Source of the DNA: Tigriopus japonicus
Taxonomy: Eukaryota; Arthropoda; Copepoda; Harpacticoida; Harpacticidae
Direction: 5' to 3'
NCBI GenBank assembly: GCA_010645155.1
Contig: CM021315.1
Location: 11,517,723-11,581,722, forward strand
DNA length: 64,000 nt
Below are positions 60,101 through 63,835 of the stretch, one piece after another (positions within the stretch are counted from its first letter, which is position 1; each line of letters opens with the position of its first letter). Below the pieces are notes generated by a model that had not been told where the DNA came from, did no database searches, and saw only the letters and a list, made by a program, of their open reading frames with translations. The position numbers and the translations under genes were made by a program.

Positions 60101-61720
60101 AATAACTACTGAAAACTCGAACTCGATTTAGTTTGCGTGTTGCCATATTGGTCCTTATCTATGTCTTTGGTCAAAAAGTTTAATACAACCTGCCTTTTTT
60201 GATAGCAATTAAACTTTGAGTTAAAAATGGCAACACTCCCAACTCGAAAGCCATCACTACTATCACTACGTATCCCTACTATGTTGACAACATTAATATT
60301 TGCCGGATTTTTCAATGAATTCACAGCTAGTTGCCAAAGTTTGCCGAAACTCTTTGTCTGTGTTGTCACCTTCAGTTGTTTCCAGGAATGAAGCCTTGTC
60401 GAGGTGTCGATACCGAATTTTCTAGTTTTTGGTGTCAGTGTCGACATCTGCCATTTGTGTCGACACCTACAAGGTTTCGCTTTTTTTTTTTGATGGTTGA
60501 AAACTGTTATTCGTAAACACTTTCACAATCAATGTCAACGATGGCAAAAATACCGGTGTCACCCATCCCTAACCTGGAGCGGGATTGACATGTGGTTTCA
60601 AGCCGACACTGTCACATACTGCCAATTACCGGTATTCAGGGCGGGCGTTTGAGCAGTATTGAGCCAATGCAATAACGCTCTTCTTTACTACAGAATATAT
60701 TTATTTTCCTGCATATTTGGCCTTTTCATCGCAGATTATTTTTGGGCATTGGAAGTATAGTAGAAGCACATCTAGAAGCATAAAAGAAGCACATGACGCG
60801 CAACAGAAATAACCAATAACCATGCTCGATCAAGTTTCGCTACATAAGCTGTGTTTTTCAAAAGCAGCTGCGTTTTTCCATCGCAGCTTATGTAGCGAAA
60901 CTTGATCGAGCATGGGTATTTCTACTGCTCGTCATGTGCTTCTTTTATGCTTCTTCTATGCTTCTAGATGTGCTTCTACTGTACTTCCATACTACCTCAA
61001 CAACCGACCTATTGTTGCCAAACCCTTTTAATAGTTTATCTACCGCCAACCCTTTGTTTTTAGAACAAATGTAATGAACATTTTGATTTCAAGTCAACTG
61101 AAATCAGGGGTTTGGGTAATTGATCAGTTAGATTCGGAATGCTTCCTGGTGCATTTGCATTAAAAATATCCTTTTAATACAACTGAAATCTAGGGCTATC
61201 TCTGGTTTGTGAATTCACAACGCAAGGATTGAGAAGTATTAAGGGATCGTCATGAGTTGTTCTCTCTGAATTTTCGCAACTTTTCAGGCTTTCATATCAA
61301 TTTTTGTTGATTTGTTTAACTCAGACAACAGCTGACAAAAACATATGGATATAATGCTCTTCAATGCTTTAGCTATGGTATATATGGCCCACGAGTTACT
61401 GTACAACCATGCATCTAAACTGGATTACAAAGTGTAATTGGCCAAGGTTGAACACCAACTTAACAAAAGCTTAAAAATGACTTACTTCAAAAACCACAAT
61501 GTTGAACAAGCTGAAGAGTCCTAAAGTGAAGAACAAACAACTTGTATTCCGTTTGCTAAAATTTGAATGTATTGTATTTGCTAGTTTCAAAGTACTTACG
61601 CTCTTGTCGATTGTTCAGCTTTGATGAAGTTAGTTCATTTTTTGTTCGAAAACCATTTGAAACGGAGACTCCCAATGCAAGACAAGTCCAGAAAATGTTT
61701 ACGGAAATTGAGGAAACCAT
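17479..61720 (-). CDS. Secreted CUB-domain protein gene, 11 exons over 44 kb
   Basis: Exons: 61600-61720, 61486-61520, 55439-55600, 55350-55367, 55204-55277, 38362-38513, 35055-35175, 34874-34995, 18045-18151, 17841-17961, 17479-17588. Together they are 1143 bases, in phase across every junction, giving 380 residues. Order: signal peptide (MVSSISVNIFWTCLALG), LFSLFNIVVFE, Cys-rich segment (GTCMTASECSSKGG...GFGVCC), CGGTIS opening a CUB region, a second CUB-like region with QYFTGVTNIFQ, FNYEGGQL, RQEEGYC and YCGG/FCGG, and a YTQVPC end. This matches a family common in arthropod secretomes; ligand unknown. A polyadenylation signal is possible at 17355-17360. Least certain is the exon 5 donor: GT at 55202-55203 keeps phase, whereas the stronger GTGAGT 4 bases earlier breaks it. 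Transcript evidence is absent. Confidence 0.82.
18340..18490. repeat. AT-rich low-complexity tract
   Basis: About 150 bp of nearly pure A/T with short palindromic runs. It adjoins the 3' side of the minus-strand LINE at 18491 and may include that LINE's decayed tail. Confidence 0.6.
18491..19746 (-). mobile_element. CR1-like LINE, copy D, 5'-truncated
   Basis: Minus-strand RT from RVGRAGHDC (19740) through SSPGPDGVTSQFLKK, NYRPISLTSSIAKVFEKIM (uninterrupted here, unlike copies A and B), VVYLDFAKAFDKVDH, SGVPQGSILSPLLF and SSYADNTKLVCG. A catalytic-turn Asp is replaced by Asn. Further frames at 18622-18864 and 18468-18674 carry the C-terminal domain (RNITGMRELSCWERLQKLG). Around 70 bp of RT appear deleted after FEKIMKSNLV. 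The 5' truncation at 19746 is typical of target-primed insertion. Confidence 0.85.
19747..20249. other. No supported gene
   Basis: AT-rich intronic sequence; no recognisable element except the short stretch leading to the hAT end at 20250. Confidence 0.5.
20250..20350. repeat. Left end of a hAT family-2 element
   Basis: Begins TAGGGATGGGTGACACCGG, identical to the left end at 12064, followed by degenerate GACACC/ACTGAC repeats. It runs directly into the THAP reading frame. No right end of this family is visible downstream before 60571. Confidence 0.7.
20357..20764 (+). pseudogene. THAP-domain N-terminus of a DDE_4-type transposase
   Basis: ATG at 20357. The THAP zinc-finger pattern is visible: YCCVIGCHKS, FYSFPANIGRRALRIRAIRRE, SRICSSNFVG.KSDNSESPN. 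The C2CH histidine of the usual C-x2-H-F step is Asn here (CSSNF), so metal binding is probably lost. A GTAAAG...TTTCAG pair at about 20580-20642 may be a small intron but does not restore frame. The frame stops at 20764; a collinear linker continues to 20938, is cut by a hAT MITE, and resumes at 27439. The catalytic part lies at 28046-28510. Confidence 0.72.
21132..21510 (+). repeat. Three tandem tRNA-like units at the 5' end of LINE copy B
   Basis: Units at 21132-21255, 21256-21386 and 21387-21510 each run AAGGAAGCCAGA(A/G)TGGCC ... GTTCGAATCC ... GGGAGAAATCCTT. Units 2 and 3 hold a perfect RNA polymerase III B box, GGTTCGAATCC; unit 1 has AGTTCGAATCC. TGGCCACGCGTACTAGCGCG lies at the A-box position with a class-II-like (Leu/Ser) spacing, but A-box match is imperfect. 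One identical unit heads LINE copy A (12051-12063 plus 12961-13075). They look like tRNA-derived promoter units reused as a LINE 5' UTR. They do not fold as functional tRNAs: the acceptor stems do not pair. Confidence 0.72.
22330..23208 (+). CDS. LINE copy B ORF1, CCCH-finger RNA-binding protein
   Basis: I choose MDAILSQVSDEAKKCLHLAL at 22330 over upstream MLVF at 22303, because copy A also has an ATG at this site. About 292 residues. Residues about 85-165 hold three or four CCCH-like modules: C-x7-C-x7-C-x3-H (ending CSFEH), C-x15-C-x4-C-x3-H (ending CPFFH), C-x8-C-x4-C-x3-H (ending CKQVH). A Pro/Ser-rich stretch follows, then a short charged C-terminus. The stop TAA overlaps the ORF2 ATG (ATGCCCATAA at 23199-23208), suggesting coupled termination-reinitiation. 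Expected role: ORF1p binding LINE RNA. Confidence 0.85.
   Translation: MDAILSQVSDEAKKCLHLALEGKDPSVLKKAFIVDALVACVNQTRKLVDSKVSPIVDNSTETEATEVELVEVAQPTIVQEALVCREICPDHKRQPCSPDRKGCCSFEHPQWCQKLLKFGLFKYNKKGCSKVECPFFHPYMCRRSMSSGTCFYVECKQVHVRSTQRKPKPAKSGSPSYGYRLASNLQPIPQTFHPFSLPPPRPSPPPNSLSHFPSLTPKPISISTLLPNIHNPVPHPTFSQGQPRSYANVAAPSPPQQSLPVGQNFVSKQDFLRLDRKVQELIDLVHRKTLCP
23199..26033 (+). pseudogene. LINE copy B ORF2: endonuclease plus RT with one +1 break
   Basis: Endonuclease: KGLYLNVHCLISKKDSTKV, ISITETWLRPGV, TMYRPPSCSSSSF, VVGDFNFPASIVEW, CSLSDHHILEIGS. RT: SSPGPDGVTSQFL, NYRPIS then TAG at 24825-24827. Reading resumes one base later (RTSSVAKVF) through VVYLDFAKAFDKVDHG, SGVPQGSILGPLLFILF, SSYADDTKLVCG and the C-terminal domain RNITGMRELSYWERLQKLG to the gap at 26034. 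Catalytic motifs are all intact; the single extra base is the only obvious defect in the sequenced part. CR1-like by motif spacing. Confidence 0.85.
26034..26327. other. Assembly gap (294 N)
   Basis: Runs of N interrupt the LINE copy B C-terminus. The sequence beyond does not match the expected LINE 3' end (present at 51700-51900), so the gap size and join are uncertain. Confidence 0.95.
26480..26725 (+). mobile_element. 3' end of a LINE subfamily related to 54556-55090
   Basis: Shares ACTTACTTCCTCC...TTTGCGACGAATCT, CATCTAGACG-like and GACCAATGCTTTTAT blocks with 54840-55090, ending in a TCGGTAAAAAATG-like terminus. Diverged and frame-broken. Possibly intruded next to copy B. Confidence 0.65.
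26726..27324. other. No supported gene
   Basis: AT-rich, without recognised coding or repeat content, lying between LINE fragments and the right half of hAT family 3. Confidence 0.45.
27628..28059 (-). other. Unrecognised 143-codon open frame
   Basis: Minus-strand frame with an ordinary amino-acid mix (segments VPSYKDWNDAGIRARIVARS and LNIKHPTNGNVEQFNFKFTW), unlike most AT-rich chance frames here. I recognise no family. It sits between the linker and the catalytic part of the plus-strand THAP/DDE_4 transposon, so it may be an insertion or an antisense chance frame. Low confidence as a gene. Confidence 0.3.
28046..28510 (+). pseudogene. DDE_4-type transposase core (THAP element, 3' part)
   Basis: Frame-shifted but collinear: SNKIRVQTFSHYKERFTLKF and LIGCAPSGEITFIS; then ITIKSGILDYIEAEDLIMADKGF with the second catalytic Asp; RIEARIAENGG, TLVMPP; then ENDEGYKIASV and VHIARAIEGMKRF with the catalytic Glu; FDFVEEN. 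This is the Harbinger/IS5-like DDE_Tnp_4 domain commonly fused to THAP fingers. First catalytic Asp region is not found. Two frame changes, stops at about 28371 and 28428, and a 51-bp palindrome insertion make it dead. Confidence 0.8.
28305..28355. repeat. 51-bp palindrome inserted in the DDE_4 gene
   Basis: CTAGAGCGCTATAATAAAA and GCACTCTAG-ended right arm pair over about 20 bp around a short AT loop. It is flanked by direct 6-bp repeats TTATGC (28299-28304, 28356-28361). Removing it plus one repeat restores the TLVMPP codons of the transposase. Confidence 0.85.
28511..29797. other. No supported gene
   Basis: Intronic AT-rich sequence. Right end of the THAP element could not be located. No other feature seen. 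Confidence 0.45.
29806..31140. mobile_element. hAT-like MITE (family 4), split by a foldback
   Basis: Left end CAGGGATCGGCAACCGG, right end GCGGTTGCTGACCCTTG, aligning to the 246-bp copies at 36438 and 38806. Flanks GTCTGGAA (29798-29805) and GTCTAGAA (31141-31148) are an 8-bp duplication with one mismatch. It is opened near 30016 by a 1.1-kb inverted-repeat insertion. More diverged than the other two copies, so older. Confidence 0.8.
30016..31105. repeat. Large foldback with two interleaved inverted repeats
   Basis: Arm B (about 30113-30563) is inverted at about 30655-31105, sharing GTCGCCAACTGTTGAGCGGA-like, TTAAGCTTTTGCGTTATG and AACTACAACTAG blocks. Arm A (about 30030-30112) is inverted at about 30563-30655 (AAATCAGCC, GCTTGCACGCTA). 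The order is A', B, A, B'. No coding capacity. Arms are roughly 85-90% identical by eye. A decayed relative lies at 10085-10535. Confidence 0.78.
31235..31783 (-). other. Unrecognised degenerate frame
   Basis: One minus frame is open from 31783 to 31235 apart from two adjacent stops near 31450. Segments include LPTLNWIRLHDLLTMHDGLG and LEERVALLFSNPLEKFAV, with a normal-looking composition. It may be a remnant of a transposon protein; I cannot assign it. Confidence 0.3.
32403..32640. repeat. 19-bp minisatellite, about 12 units
   Basis: The unit CCTCTTCTGGGTACACGGT repeats with variants (ACACGGT, ACAGAGT, GCACGGT). Because 19 is not a multiple of three, each frame cycles through all three phases, producing stop-free frames on both strands with a 19-residue period. 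These frames are artefacts of the repeat. Confidence 0.9.
32919..33278 (-). pseudogene. Fragment of an R2/NeSL-type LINE N-terminal region
   Basis: A 119-codon frame contains EINMELHSMFPHQRLESIKG and KRRQASYKDVLERL, resembling the Myb-like DNA-binding segment (PHRT..SIKGKRR..Y) before the RT in R2/R4/NeSL-clade elements, followed by an acidic linker. No RT domain is adjacent. Fragment inside the 2.2-kb TIR element. Confidence 0.5.
34874..35175 (-). CDS. CUB gene exons 7 and 8
   Basis: Exon 7 (35055-35175) reads FLETGSSGSAGSIDLTFGA and ends CDSLNK; exon 8 (34874-34995) reads APTDCLQYFTGVTNIFQTF, NYEGGQLIDNQRY and RQEEG. The 59-bp intron between them is the smallest in the gene. Both exons match the cassette at 5351-5650 exactly in length and phase. 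Confidence 0.87.
35838..36014. repeat. Half of a palindromic foldback at the duplication border
   Basis: TTAGGTCGGTTGTTGAGGTA through the central hairpin and GTAGCGAAACTTG, matching the left two-thirds of the complete 284-bp copy at 57725-58008. The right arm is missing: the sequence jumps into the truncated exon copy at 36015. Confidence 0.8.
36015..37252. repeat. Segmental duplication, copy 1
   Basis: Nearly identical to 38383-41236 once the Tc1 insertion is removed (I count a handful of substitutions plus one 14-16 bp length difference). It includes 131 of 152 bp of CUB exon 6 (36015-36145, minus), which lacks its splice donor, and a hAT MITE with its duplication. The copy is separated from copy 2 by about 1.1 kb. 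Confidence 0.9.
36438..36683. mobile_element. hAT-like MITE (family 4), 246 bp
   Basis: Ends CAGGGGTCAGCAACC / GGTTGCCAACCCCTG; exact 8-bp duplication ATTTAGAC (36430-36437, 36684-36691). The interior is rich in TGGGCC motifs. No coding capacity. Confidence 0.93.
37253..38361. other. Spacer between duplicates; no supported gene
   Basis: AT-rich spacer belonging to intron 6 of the CUB gene. Open frames around 37800-38243 have no recognisable family. Confidence 0.45.
38362..38513 (-). CDS. CUB gene exon 6
   Basis: Reads LDFVNLAMTQPPSSGALLHG and PPITCGTLTGQ, with acceptor TTTTAG and donor GTGAGT. Same length (152 bp) and phase as 5733-5884. A truncated duplicate lies at 36015-36145. The upstream intron is 16.7 kb. 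Confidence 0.88.
38806..39051. mobile_element. hAT-like MITE (family 4), duplicate
   Basis: Same element as 36438-36683, with the same ATTTAGAC flanks, because it was carried by the segmental duplication rather than inserted independently. Confidence 0.92.
39106..40746 (+). mobile_element. Complete Tc1-like transposon with IR/DR ends
   Basis: 1641 bp, ends CAGTCAGGAGCAAAAGTATT, matching on both sides for 26 bp with one mismatch. A second copy of GCAAAAGTATTCGTAAC lies inside each end (39300-39317 and, inverted, about 40534-40551), about 185 bp inward at both ends. This is the IR/DR layout with two binding sites per end. TA follows on the right (40747-40748); the left flank reads TC, perhaps a mutated TA. 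Intact transposase inside. Confidence 0.95.
39484..40527 (+). CDS. Tc1-family transposase, DD34E, intact
   Basis: 347 codons from 39484; I prefer the second ATG at 39505 (MTKVKELDKD), giving 340 residues, the usual length for Sleeping Beauty-type transposases. N-terminal paired-type helix-turn-helix pairs with a GRPR linker (residues 66-69 of the long form), then the catalytic triad D160 (WSDETK), D251 (QHDNDPKH) and E286 (NPIENLW), 34 residues between the last two. GGGSIMLWG and RARRP motifs are also present. No stops or frameshifts. It should bind its IR/DR ends and cut and paste the element at TA. Sequence style resembles vertebrate (fish-type) Tc1 elements more than the other transposons here. 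Confidence 0.95.
   Translation: MLHSQPIMTKVKELDKDLKLKIVSLHHGGKGYRAISKLLDIPISTIQYVVKKAQKNGTVENLPRSGRPRKLSARLERKIVREVTNNPRTTVKDIRNSLSENGLSISRFTVARSLHKAGLKSCRPRKTPLLKDRHLKARLEFAKKYLDKTSDFWSRILWSDETKVELFGHNDVQRIWRRKGEAFHPKNTIPTVKHGGGSIMLWGSFSAKGTGNLVRIHGTMKKEDYRDILAENLQSSARKLRLGRQFVFQHDNDPKHNSILVKKWLKDNRIKVLYWPSMNPDLNPIENLWRELKVRIRARRPKTIDELEQICYEEWANIPSDVCKNLVNDYKKRLLSVIQQKGHSINY
41237..42224. other. No supported gene
   Basis: Intron sequence. The first bases (CTAGAGGTCCATG near 41235-41247) match the terminus of the 42817-46356 element in inverse orientation. Confidence 0.45.
42225..42816 (-). mobile_element. CR1-like LINE, copy C, 3' part
   Basis: 42225-42425 matches the LINE 3' end (ATGAGTTACT.TTGGCAGATC, GTGGGTTGAT.AGG, GAGGATCAGCTC), minus orientation. 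42776-42816 encodes, on minus, the RT stretch around VVYLNFAKAFD. The middle is diverged or replaced. It continues at 46357 beyond a TIR element. Confidence 0.75.
44181..45497 (-). mobile_element. Mariner-like (DD37D) transposon, complete ends
   Basis: 1317 bp, inverted ends CAGGGTGACCAGTATG(A/T)C followed by TTAGAACG, flanked by TA on both sides (44179-44180, 45498-45499). It carries one transposase gene with a single nonsense codon. It lies inside the 3.5-kb TIR element. Confidence 0.92.
44304..45329 (-). pseudogene. DD37D mariner-family transposase with one premature stop
   Basis: ATG at 45329 (MEKREAILRLHSMAKSCKEI), 341 codons. Helix-turn-helix, then KSGRPRSV, TGA at 45150-45152 (codon 60), and continuation TKKLIQATRLKIF. 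Catalytic residues: WTDEK, FQQDGAPSH and SSPDLNVMD, with 37 residues between the last two, so the triad is DDD. The stop lies where Arg is expected after GRPRSV, so a CGA-to-TGA transition is likely. Otherwise the frame is intact, so inactivation is recent or the codon is suppressed or polymorphic. Confidence 0.93.
46357..49150 (-). mobile_element. CR1-like LINE, copy C, 5' part
   Basis: Minus strand, from ORF1 finger region (48553-49140, with CFNVECKHVH-type module and Pro-rich tail) through ORF2 endonuclease (47341-47919: TWLRPGVLGEEV, TMYRPPSCSSSSF, VGDFNFPASVVEW) and RT start (46344-46996). Many indels. The junction NYRPISLTS is uninterrupted here, at about 46540-46570. A MITE at 47968-48356 splits the endonuclease N-terminus. 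Confidence 0.82.
47968..48356. mobile_element. 389-bp MITE with AGGTGAGTTT ends
   Basis: Inverted ends AGGTGAGTTTCTTAGA / AGGTGAGTTTTTTAAA, no coding capacity. Neighbouring LINE sequence resumes exactly on both sides (ACTCTTCTAG / CAGTGCTCTGACC), consistent with a 3-bp (T/C)AG duplication. Superfamily not assigned. Confidence 0.75.
49151..49745. other. No supported gene
   Basis: AT-rich intron sequence between LINE fragments. Confidence 0.45.
49746..50138 (+). mobile_element. CR1-like LINE fragment, copy E
   Basis: C-terminal domain of the CR1-like ORF2 (MLTLYKSILQPHLECASPIW, RNITRMKELSYWERLKKLGL), starting at DDGKFDEHIQ (about 49753). It ends abruptly at GATCGTA where an unrelated LINE begins. 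Confidence 0.82.
50139..51172 (+). pseudogene. RT fragment of a different LINE
   Basis: 50139-50479 reads IQYLQYSDDLVLLADSAVEL, an RT catalytic turn with YSDD, then GLQVNTIKTKAMVF. After a stop at 50477-50479 the same line continues FLYGPHLWLPNSAQSALKSA and DATYTKFLKRYLNIPQY, then thumb/C-terminal sequence to about 50990. Not the CR1-like family; Jockey/RTE-like by feel. Cut at 50994 by a hAT MITE. Confidence 0.72.
50994..51158. mobile_element. 165-bp hAT-like MITE (family 5)
   Basis: Ends TACTGATGCGACCAAATAA / TAGTGATGCGACCAAATAA in inversion, exact 8-bp duplication ATCTGTAC (50986-50993, 51159-51166). It lies inside a LINE fragment. Confidence 0.9.
51403..51905 (+). mobile_element. CR1-like LINE, copy F, 3' end
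   Basis: 5'-truncated; encodes QKVEQVQRCFTRNITGMREL to the ORF2 C-terminus and continues into the 3' UTR (TTGTACAGATCTGCCAAC, ATTGGTAGATCAAATTT). This gives the family 3' end missing from copies A and B. Confidence 0.85.
51906..52428. other. No supported gene
   Basis: AT-rich. A short piece (52310-52380) recalls the palindromic foldback family (GGAAGTATACTA, AGTAGAAATAACCATGC). Confidence 0.45.
52429..53866. mobile_element. 1.4-kb hAT-like element (family 6)
   Basis: Ends TAGAGTGCGTAGAAAAATTTA / TAGAGTGAGTAGAAAAATTTA in inversion (each about 21 bp, one mismatch) and exact 8-bp duplication CTTATGAC (52421-52428, 53867-53874). No transposase found. Contains a SINE-like insertion (52590-52815) and many AAAAGAGCTAAA motifs (52960-53000, 53580-53710). 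Confidence 0.88.
52590..52815 (-). repeat. SINE-like repeat with tRNA-like head
   Basis: Read on minus, the head begins GGAGGAGACGTGGTGTCGTG near 52813 and has CAGGTTCGATTCTCC, a near-perfect B box (10 of 11). The body extends to about 52590, and part of it recurs at 7385-7470. A head of about 75 bp plus a unique body is the SINE layout. The T-arm does not pair well, so it is not a functional tRNA. Confidence 0.65.
54190..54480. repeat. Old copy of the palindromic foldback family
   Basis: Shares AATAACCATGCTCAATCAAGTTGGG-like core (in parts), CGCAGCTTATATGG and a terminal CTTAACAACCGACCTTT with the complete copy at 57725-58008, with many substitutions. Confidence 0.65.
54556..55090 (+). mobile_element. 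3' end of a second CR1-like LINE subfamily
   Basis: Encodes GIETLSYWDRLRALEFYSLQ and, after one frame change near 54720, PSLFNLLPSSLRRIYPLDDS up to LID-stop (54989-54991). The 3' UTR ends near CGGTTAAAAATCCGTAAAAAG. 5'-truncated. It lies just 5' of CUB exon 5 on the opposite strand. Confidence 0.78.
55204..55600 (-). CDS. CUB gene exons 3-5, including an 18-nt microexon
   Basis: Exon 3 (55439-55600): QGGCSLVSDATMKGTCMTAS, GFGVCCSFVIKGCGGTISH. Exon 4 (55350-55367) is only 18 nt, NCTYVQ. Exon 5 (55204-55277): NTEFPASTEGGQTCKFGFNR. Introns are 71 and 72 bp. The joined reading CGGTISH-NCTYVQ-NTEFP follows the family pattern CGG.I..NCTY..N..FP, which supports the microexon. Confidence 0.8.
55730..56275. 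other. Unassigned open frames in intron 2
   Basis: Overlapping frames (55730-56101 plus; 55934-56191 minus) have fairly normal composition, but I recognise no family. They may be a decayed transposon. Confidence 0.25.
56276..57724. other. No supported gene
   Basis: AT-rich intronic sequence with no recognisable element. Confidence 0.45.
57725..58008. repeat. Palindromic foldback, complete 284-bp copy
   Basis: Runs AGGTCGGTTGTTGAGGTA... to ...TACCTCAACAACCGACCT. The arms are almost perfectly complementary over about 120 bp, with a short GC-box-like core (AAGCTGCG / GCAGCTT). No target duplication seen. Other copies: 60749-61011 (left end shortened), 35838-36014 (half), 54190-54480 (old). Confidence 0.9.
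58020..59225 (-). pseudogene. I-clade LINE fragment: RNase H and C-terminal zinc knuckle
   Basis: Minus strand: RIIIKSDSDSAI (about 59150-59190) is the RNase H SDS motif; after the hAT MITE it resumes VITSQGEVKIRQVL and WIKAHYGLKGNEIADNLAKK (58450-58560); then CRLCNEEGETLWHLLSECPG (about 58170-58235), the cysteine-rich C-terminus typical of RNase H-bearing LINEs. Two stops in the SDS region. Could be the part missing from the ORF2 at 764-3311; not testable here. Confidence 0.8.
58591..59129. mobile_element. hAT-like MITE (family 1), complete 539 bp
   Basis: Ends TAGGGCTTGGAAAT / TTTTTCCGGGCCCTA, exact 8-bp duplication CTGATCAC (58583-58590, 59130-59137). It splits the RNase H region of the I-clade LINE. 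Reference copy for the split element at 11728-17089. Confidence 0.93.
59226..60389. other. No supported gene
   Basis: AT-rich intron. About 59940-60260 resembles 32050-32300 (TCGAGTT, GGCAACACT and AAATGGCAA patterns), a further unclassified repeat. Confidence 0.4.
60390..60571. repeat. Right end of a hAT family-2 element
   Basis: GTGTCGACACC motifs and terminal ACCGGTGTCACCCATCCCTA at 60571, the inverse of the left ends at 12064 and 20250. The left end of this copy is not recognised. Confidence 0.65.
60749..61011. repeat. Palindromic foldback, second good copy
   Basis: GGAAGTATAGTAGAAGCACA to CAACAACCGACCTA, same family as 57725-58008. Its outermost left 25 bp are missing. Confidence 0.85.
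61486..61720 (-). CDS. CUB gene exons 1 and 2: signal peptide and start
   Basis: Exon 1 (61600-61720) begins ATG at 61720: MVSSISVNIFWTCLALGVSV gives a hydrophobic signal peptide, followed by a polar stretch ending NNRQE and one base of an Arg codon. Exon 2 (61486-61520, 35 nt) completes Arg and reads LFSLFNIVVFE, a conserved family block. The intron is 79 bp. A longer upstream frame exists to 61777, but the ATG at 61720 directly precedes the hydrophobic segment. Confidence 0.83.
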
Positions 61721-61969
61721 GTCTGATGGGATCAATGCTTGTTGAAAAATTAAACTTTGGATGTACTCCTGAGGCATTACGTCATTTTATTTTTGAAAGA
61801 GCAGAGACCGCAAAACCAGAAATGTCATTTCGCAAAATCATTATCATCGGTCCTATGGGTAAATTGTTTGAGCATATCATCATTTATGAGAGCATGTGAA
61901 TTACTAATGATTTGAAGCTATTTTGGTCAAACGCCAGTTGATCCAAAAAATGTAGAAAACAATAGGATA

Positions 61970-62770
61970 TGAACAAAGGTTTATCAAGTGAGCGTTTAAA
62001 ATCATGCGGCAATTAGGAAAACAGGACCCATTGACTCTGCTGAGAGCTCAGCCCATTTTGGCGAATCCATGTTTTTTTCAATTAATGCGTCTAGTTTAGA
62101 CCCCTGGAATTGATACATATTTTACAGTGAGAAACCTATACTTATATCTGGTTGACAGTATTTTTTTTTGGGGGGGGGGGGCGGATGTTTTAATACCGCT
62201 ACAAGGAATGGGATTCCCTGTAAAGAGATAATGATTAATATAGTTTATAAATTACCGTTTATATGAAATTTGATCTACCAATGAGTTACTGTTGGCAGAT
62301 CTGTACAACCCTTGAATAGTGGGTTGGTCAGGTATAATGTTTAAAAATTTGTCCAATCCTGCCTTAAATGCTGTTGAAGGATCAGCTCCCACATATTCCC
62401 GACGAAGGCAAATAGGCACAGTTTATTAATTAGAAACTTAGACACATAGAATAATACATTACTAGAAAGAAGCATTGTAAACTATTTCAATTCTCCCTTT
62501 AGGAAACACTTTGATTTATTGTAATGAATCTTTTTAACCTTATGAACAAATAAACACTGAAATCGGCCTGAAAATGAATTTTGCATTTTATTGACCCAAT
62601 TCTAGCCAAGGTTTCTTTCAGTGAAAAATCCATCATTTCAACGAACCTACACTCTTTGCATGGACGGCTAGATGGAAATGGCTTGGATTTGCCAAAATGA
62701 ACTGAGCAAACGGCCCTATTTTACTACTGGCGGAATTATTGGAAATGCTCATTTAATCAACCTTTTTGCA
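61970..62770. repeat. Foldback element with a LINE fragment in its loop
   Basis: Inverted arms at about 61970-62160 and 62590-62770 share TCAAGTGAGCGTTTAAAATC-type and GGCGAATCCATG-type blocks with each other and with 7560-8108. The loop includes a CR1-like LINE 3' end on minus (62255-62415: ATGAGTTACTGTTGGCAGAT, GAAGGATCAGCTCC). A run of T then 12 G lies at 62160-62185. Confidence 0.7.
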
Positions 62771-63540
62771 TGTCCCATTATCAGTCTTCCGAAACGCTTG
62801 GATAACGGCTAACCACTGTAGCAAGCCTCTTTTCAAAAATGTTCGTCCCATTTCAATTTATTTGAAACATTAGTCTCGTTCTATTGATGATGGAGATGCA
62901 GAAAGCGAATCGATATTTACATATCTCTGCTTCTGAAAGAAATCATCATATTGTTCCAGTATCATTTTGAAGCCTCGCCAAGTAACAGGTAATCATTTTA
63001 AATACCTTTGAAACAGACTATTGTGATGTCTAGAGCCTTTGTCATTTTTTGGGAGTAATGATATTTCCCTACCTCACTTAAATTGAAACAGAATCATAGT
63101 TCTTCAACAATAGAGCCAGATTATTTTGAGTTTTAAATGAGTCCTCACGTTTAAACAAAATGGTTATTTGTAGTATTAACATTTTTAAATGGTTCAGACT
63201 GTATCTTTTCTTTTAAAAACAATCATTTGCCAATCAAAGGTTCATGAATTACTTATTCATTCAAAGAATTGTTTTCAATTACTCAGTTGCAAATTCTCGC
63301 ACCAAGTTAATTGTTTTAAAACTGTAAGTGTACTTGTTATAATTATAAAAGTACTTCGTACAAAAACAAAACGTTTTCAGGAGTAAAAAACACAACCAAA
63401 AATCATGCAAGCTTTAACACATTCAATCATCGACGGAATCAATGGTCTATATTTATCCACATGTTTTCAATAAGACAAAGTACGAGGTTTTATTTAACAC
63501 AATTTGTTGTCTTTTTATTCATCAATTTATTTCATTTGTT
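62771..63540. other. No supported gene; possible divergent promoter region
   Basis: AT-rich, lying between the minus-strand CUB gene start (61720) and the plus-strand exon at 63546. No promoter motif can be claimed. Confidence 0.4.
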
Positions 63541-63545
63541 TTCAG

Positions 63546-63679
63546 ATATCCAAATTGCATAACTGGCATTATGGCTACCTTGTTGAAAATGATACTGTGC
63601 GCTTGTATTATTATTATTATGAATATCATGGTTGGTGCAGATATCTCAAACAATGGCACCAAATCTCGACTAAAGAAAC
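63546..63679 (+). CDS. Signal-peptide exon of a plus-strand gene, possible CUB paralogue
   Basis: Acceptor TTTTCAG ends at 63545; ATG at 63571; donor GTAAGT at 63680. It encodes MATLLKMILCACIIIIMNIM and a polar tail ending SRLKK plus the first base (C) of an Arg codon: 36 codons and one base. Exon 1 of the CUB gene ends the same way (polar tail, C of a split Arg codon, phase 1). The rest of the gene lies beyond the window. Family assignment is inference from this parallel only. Confidence 0.55.
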
Positions 63680-63688
63680 GTAAGTAAA

Positions 63689-63835
63689 ATACAATGAAAT
63701 CTCGATTTAACGATATTGTCCGTCACCCCAAAATATATCGTTAAATCGAGTCACGCTCATAGGAGTCGTAGTAAACCATCGGTAATTCAAAAATTATCGT
63801 TAAATGGTAGATCGTTAAATCGAGAATAATTACTC
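63689..63835. repeat. Short MITE-like repeat with TTTAACGAT ends
   Basis: AATCTCGATTTAACGAT at 63696 and ATCGTTAAATCGAGA near 63810-63825 are inverted, with an internal extra copy of ATCGTTAAATCGAG. Ends of this type occur in pogo/Tigger-like elements. Boundaries are approximate. Confidence 0.5.
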
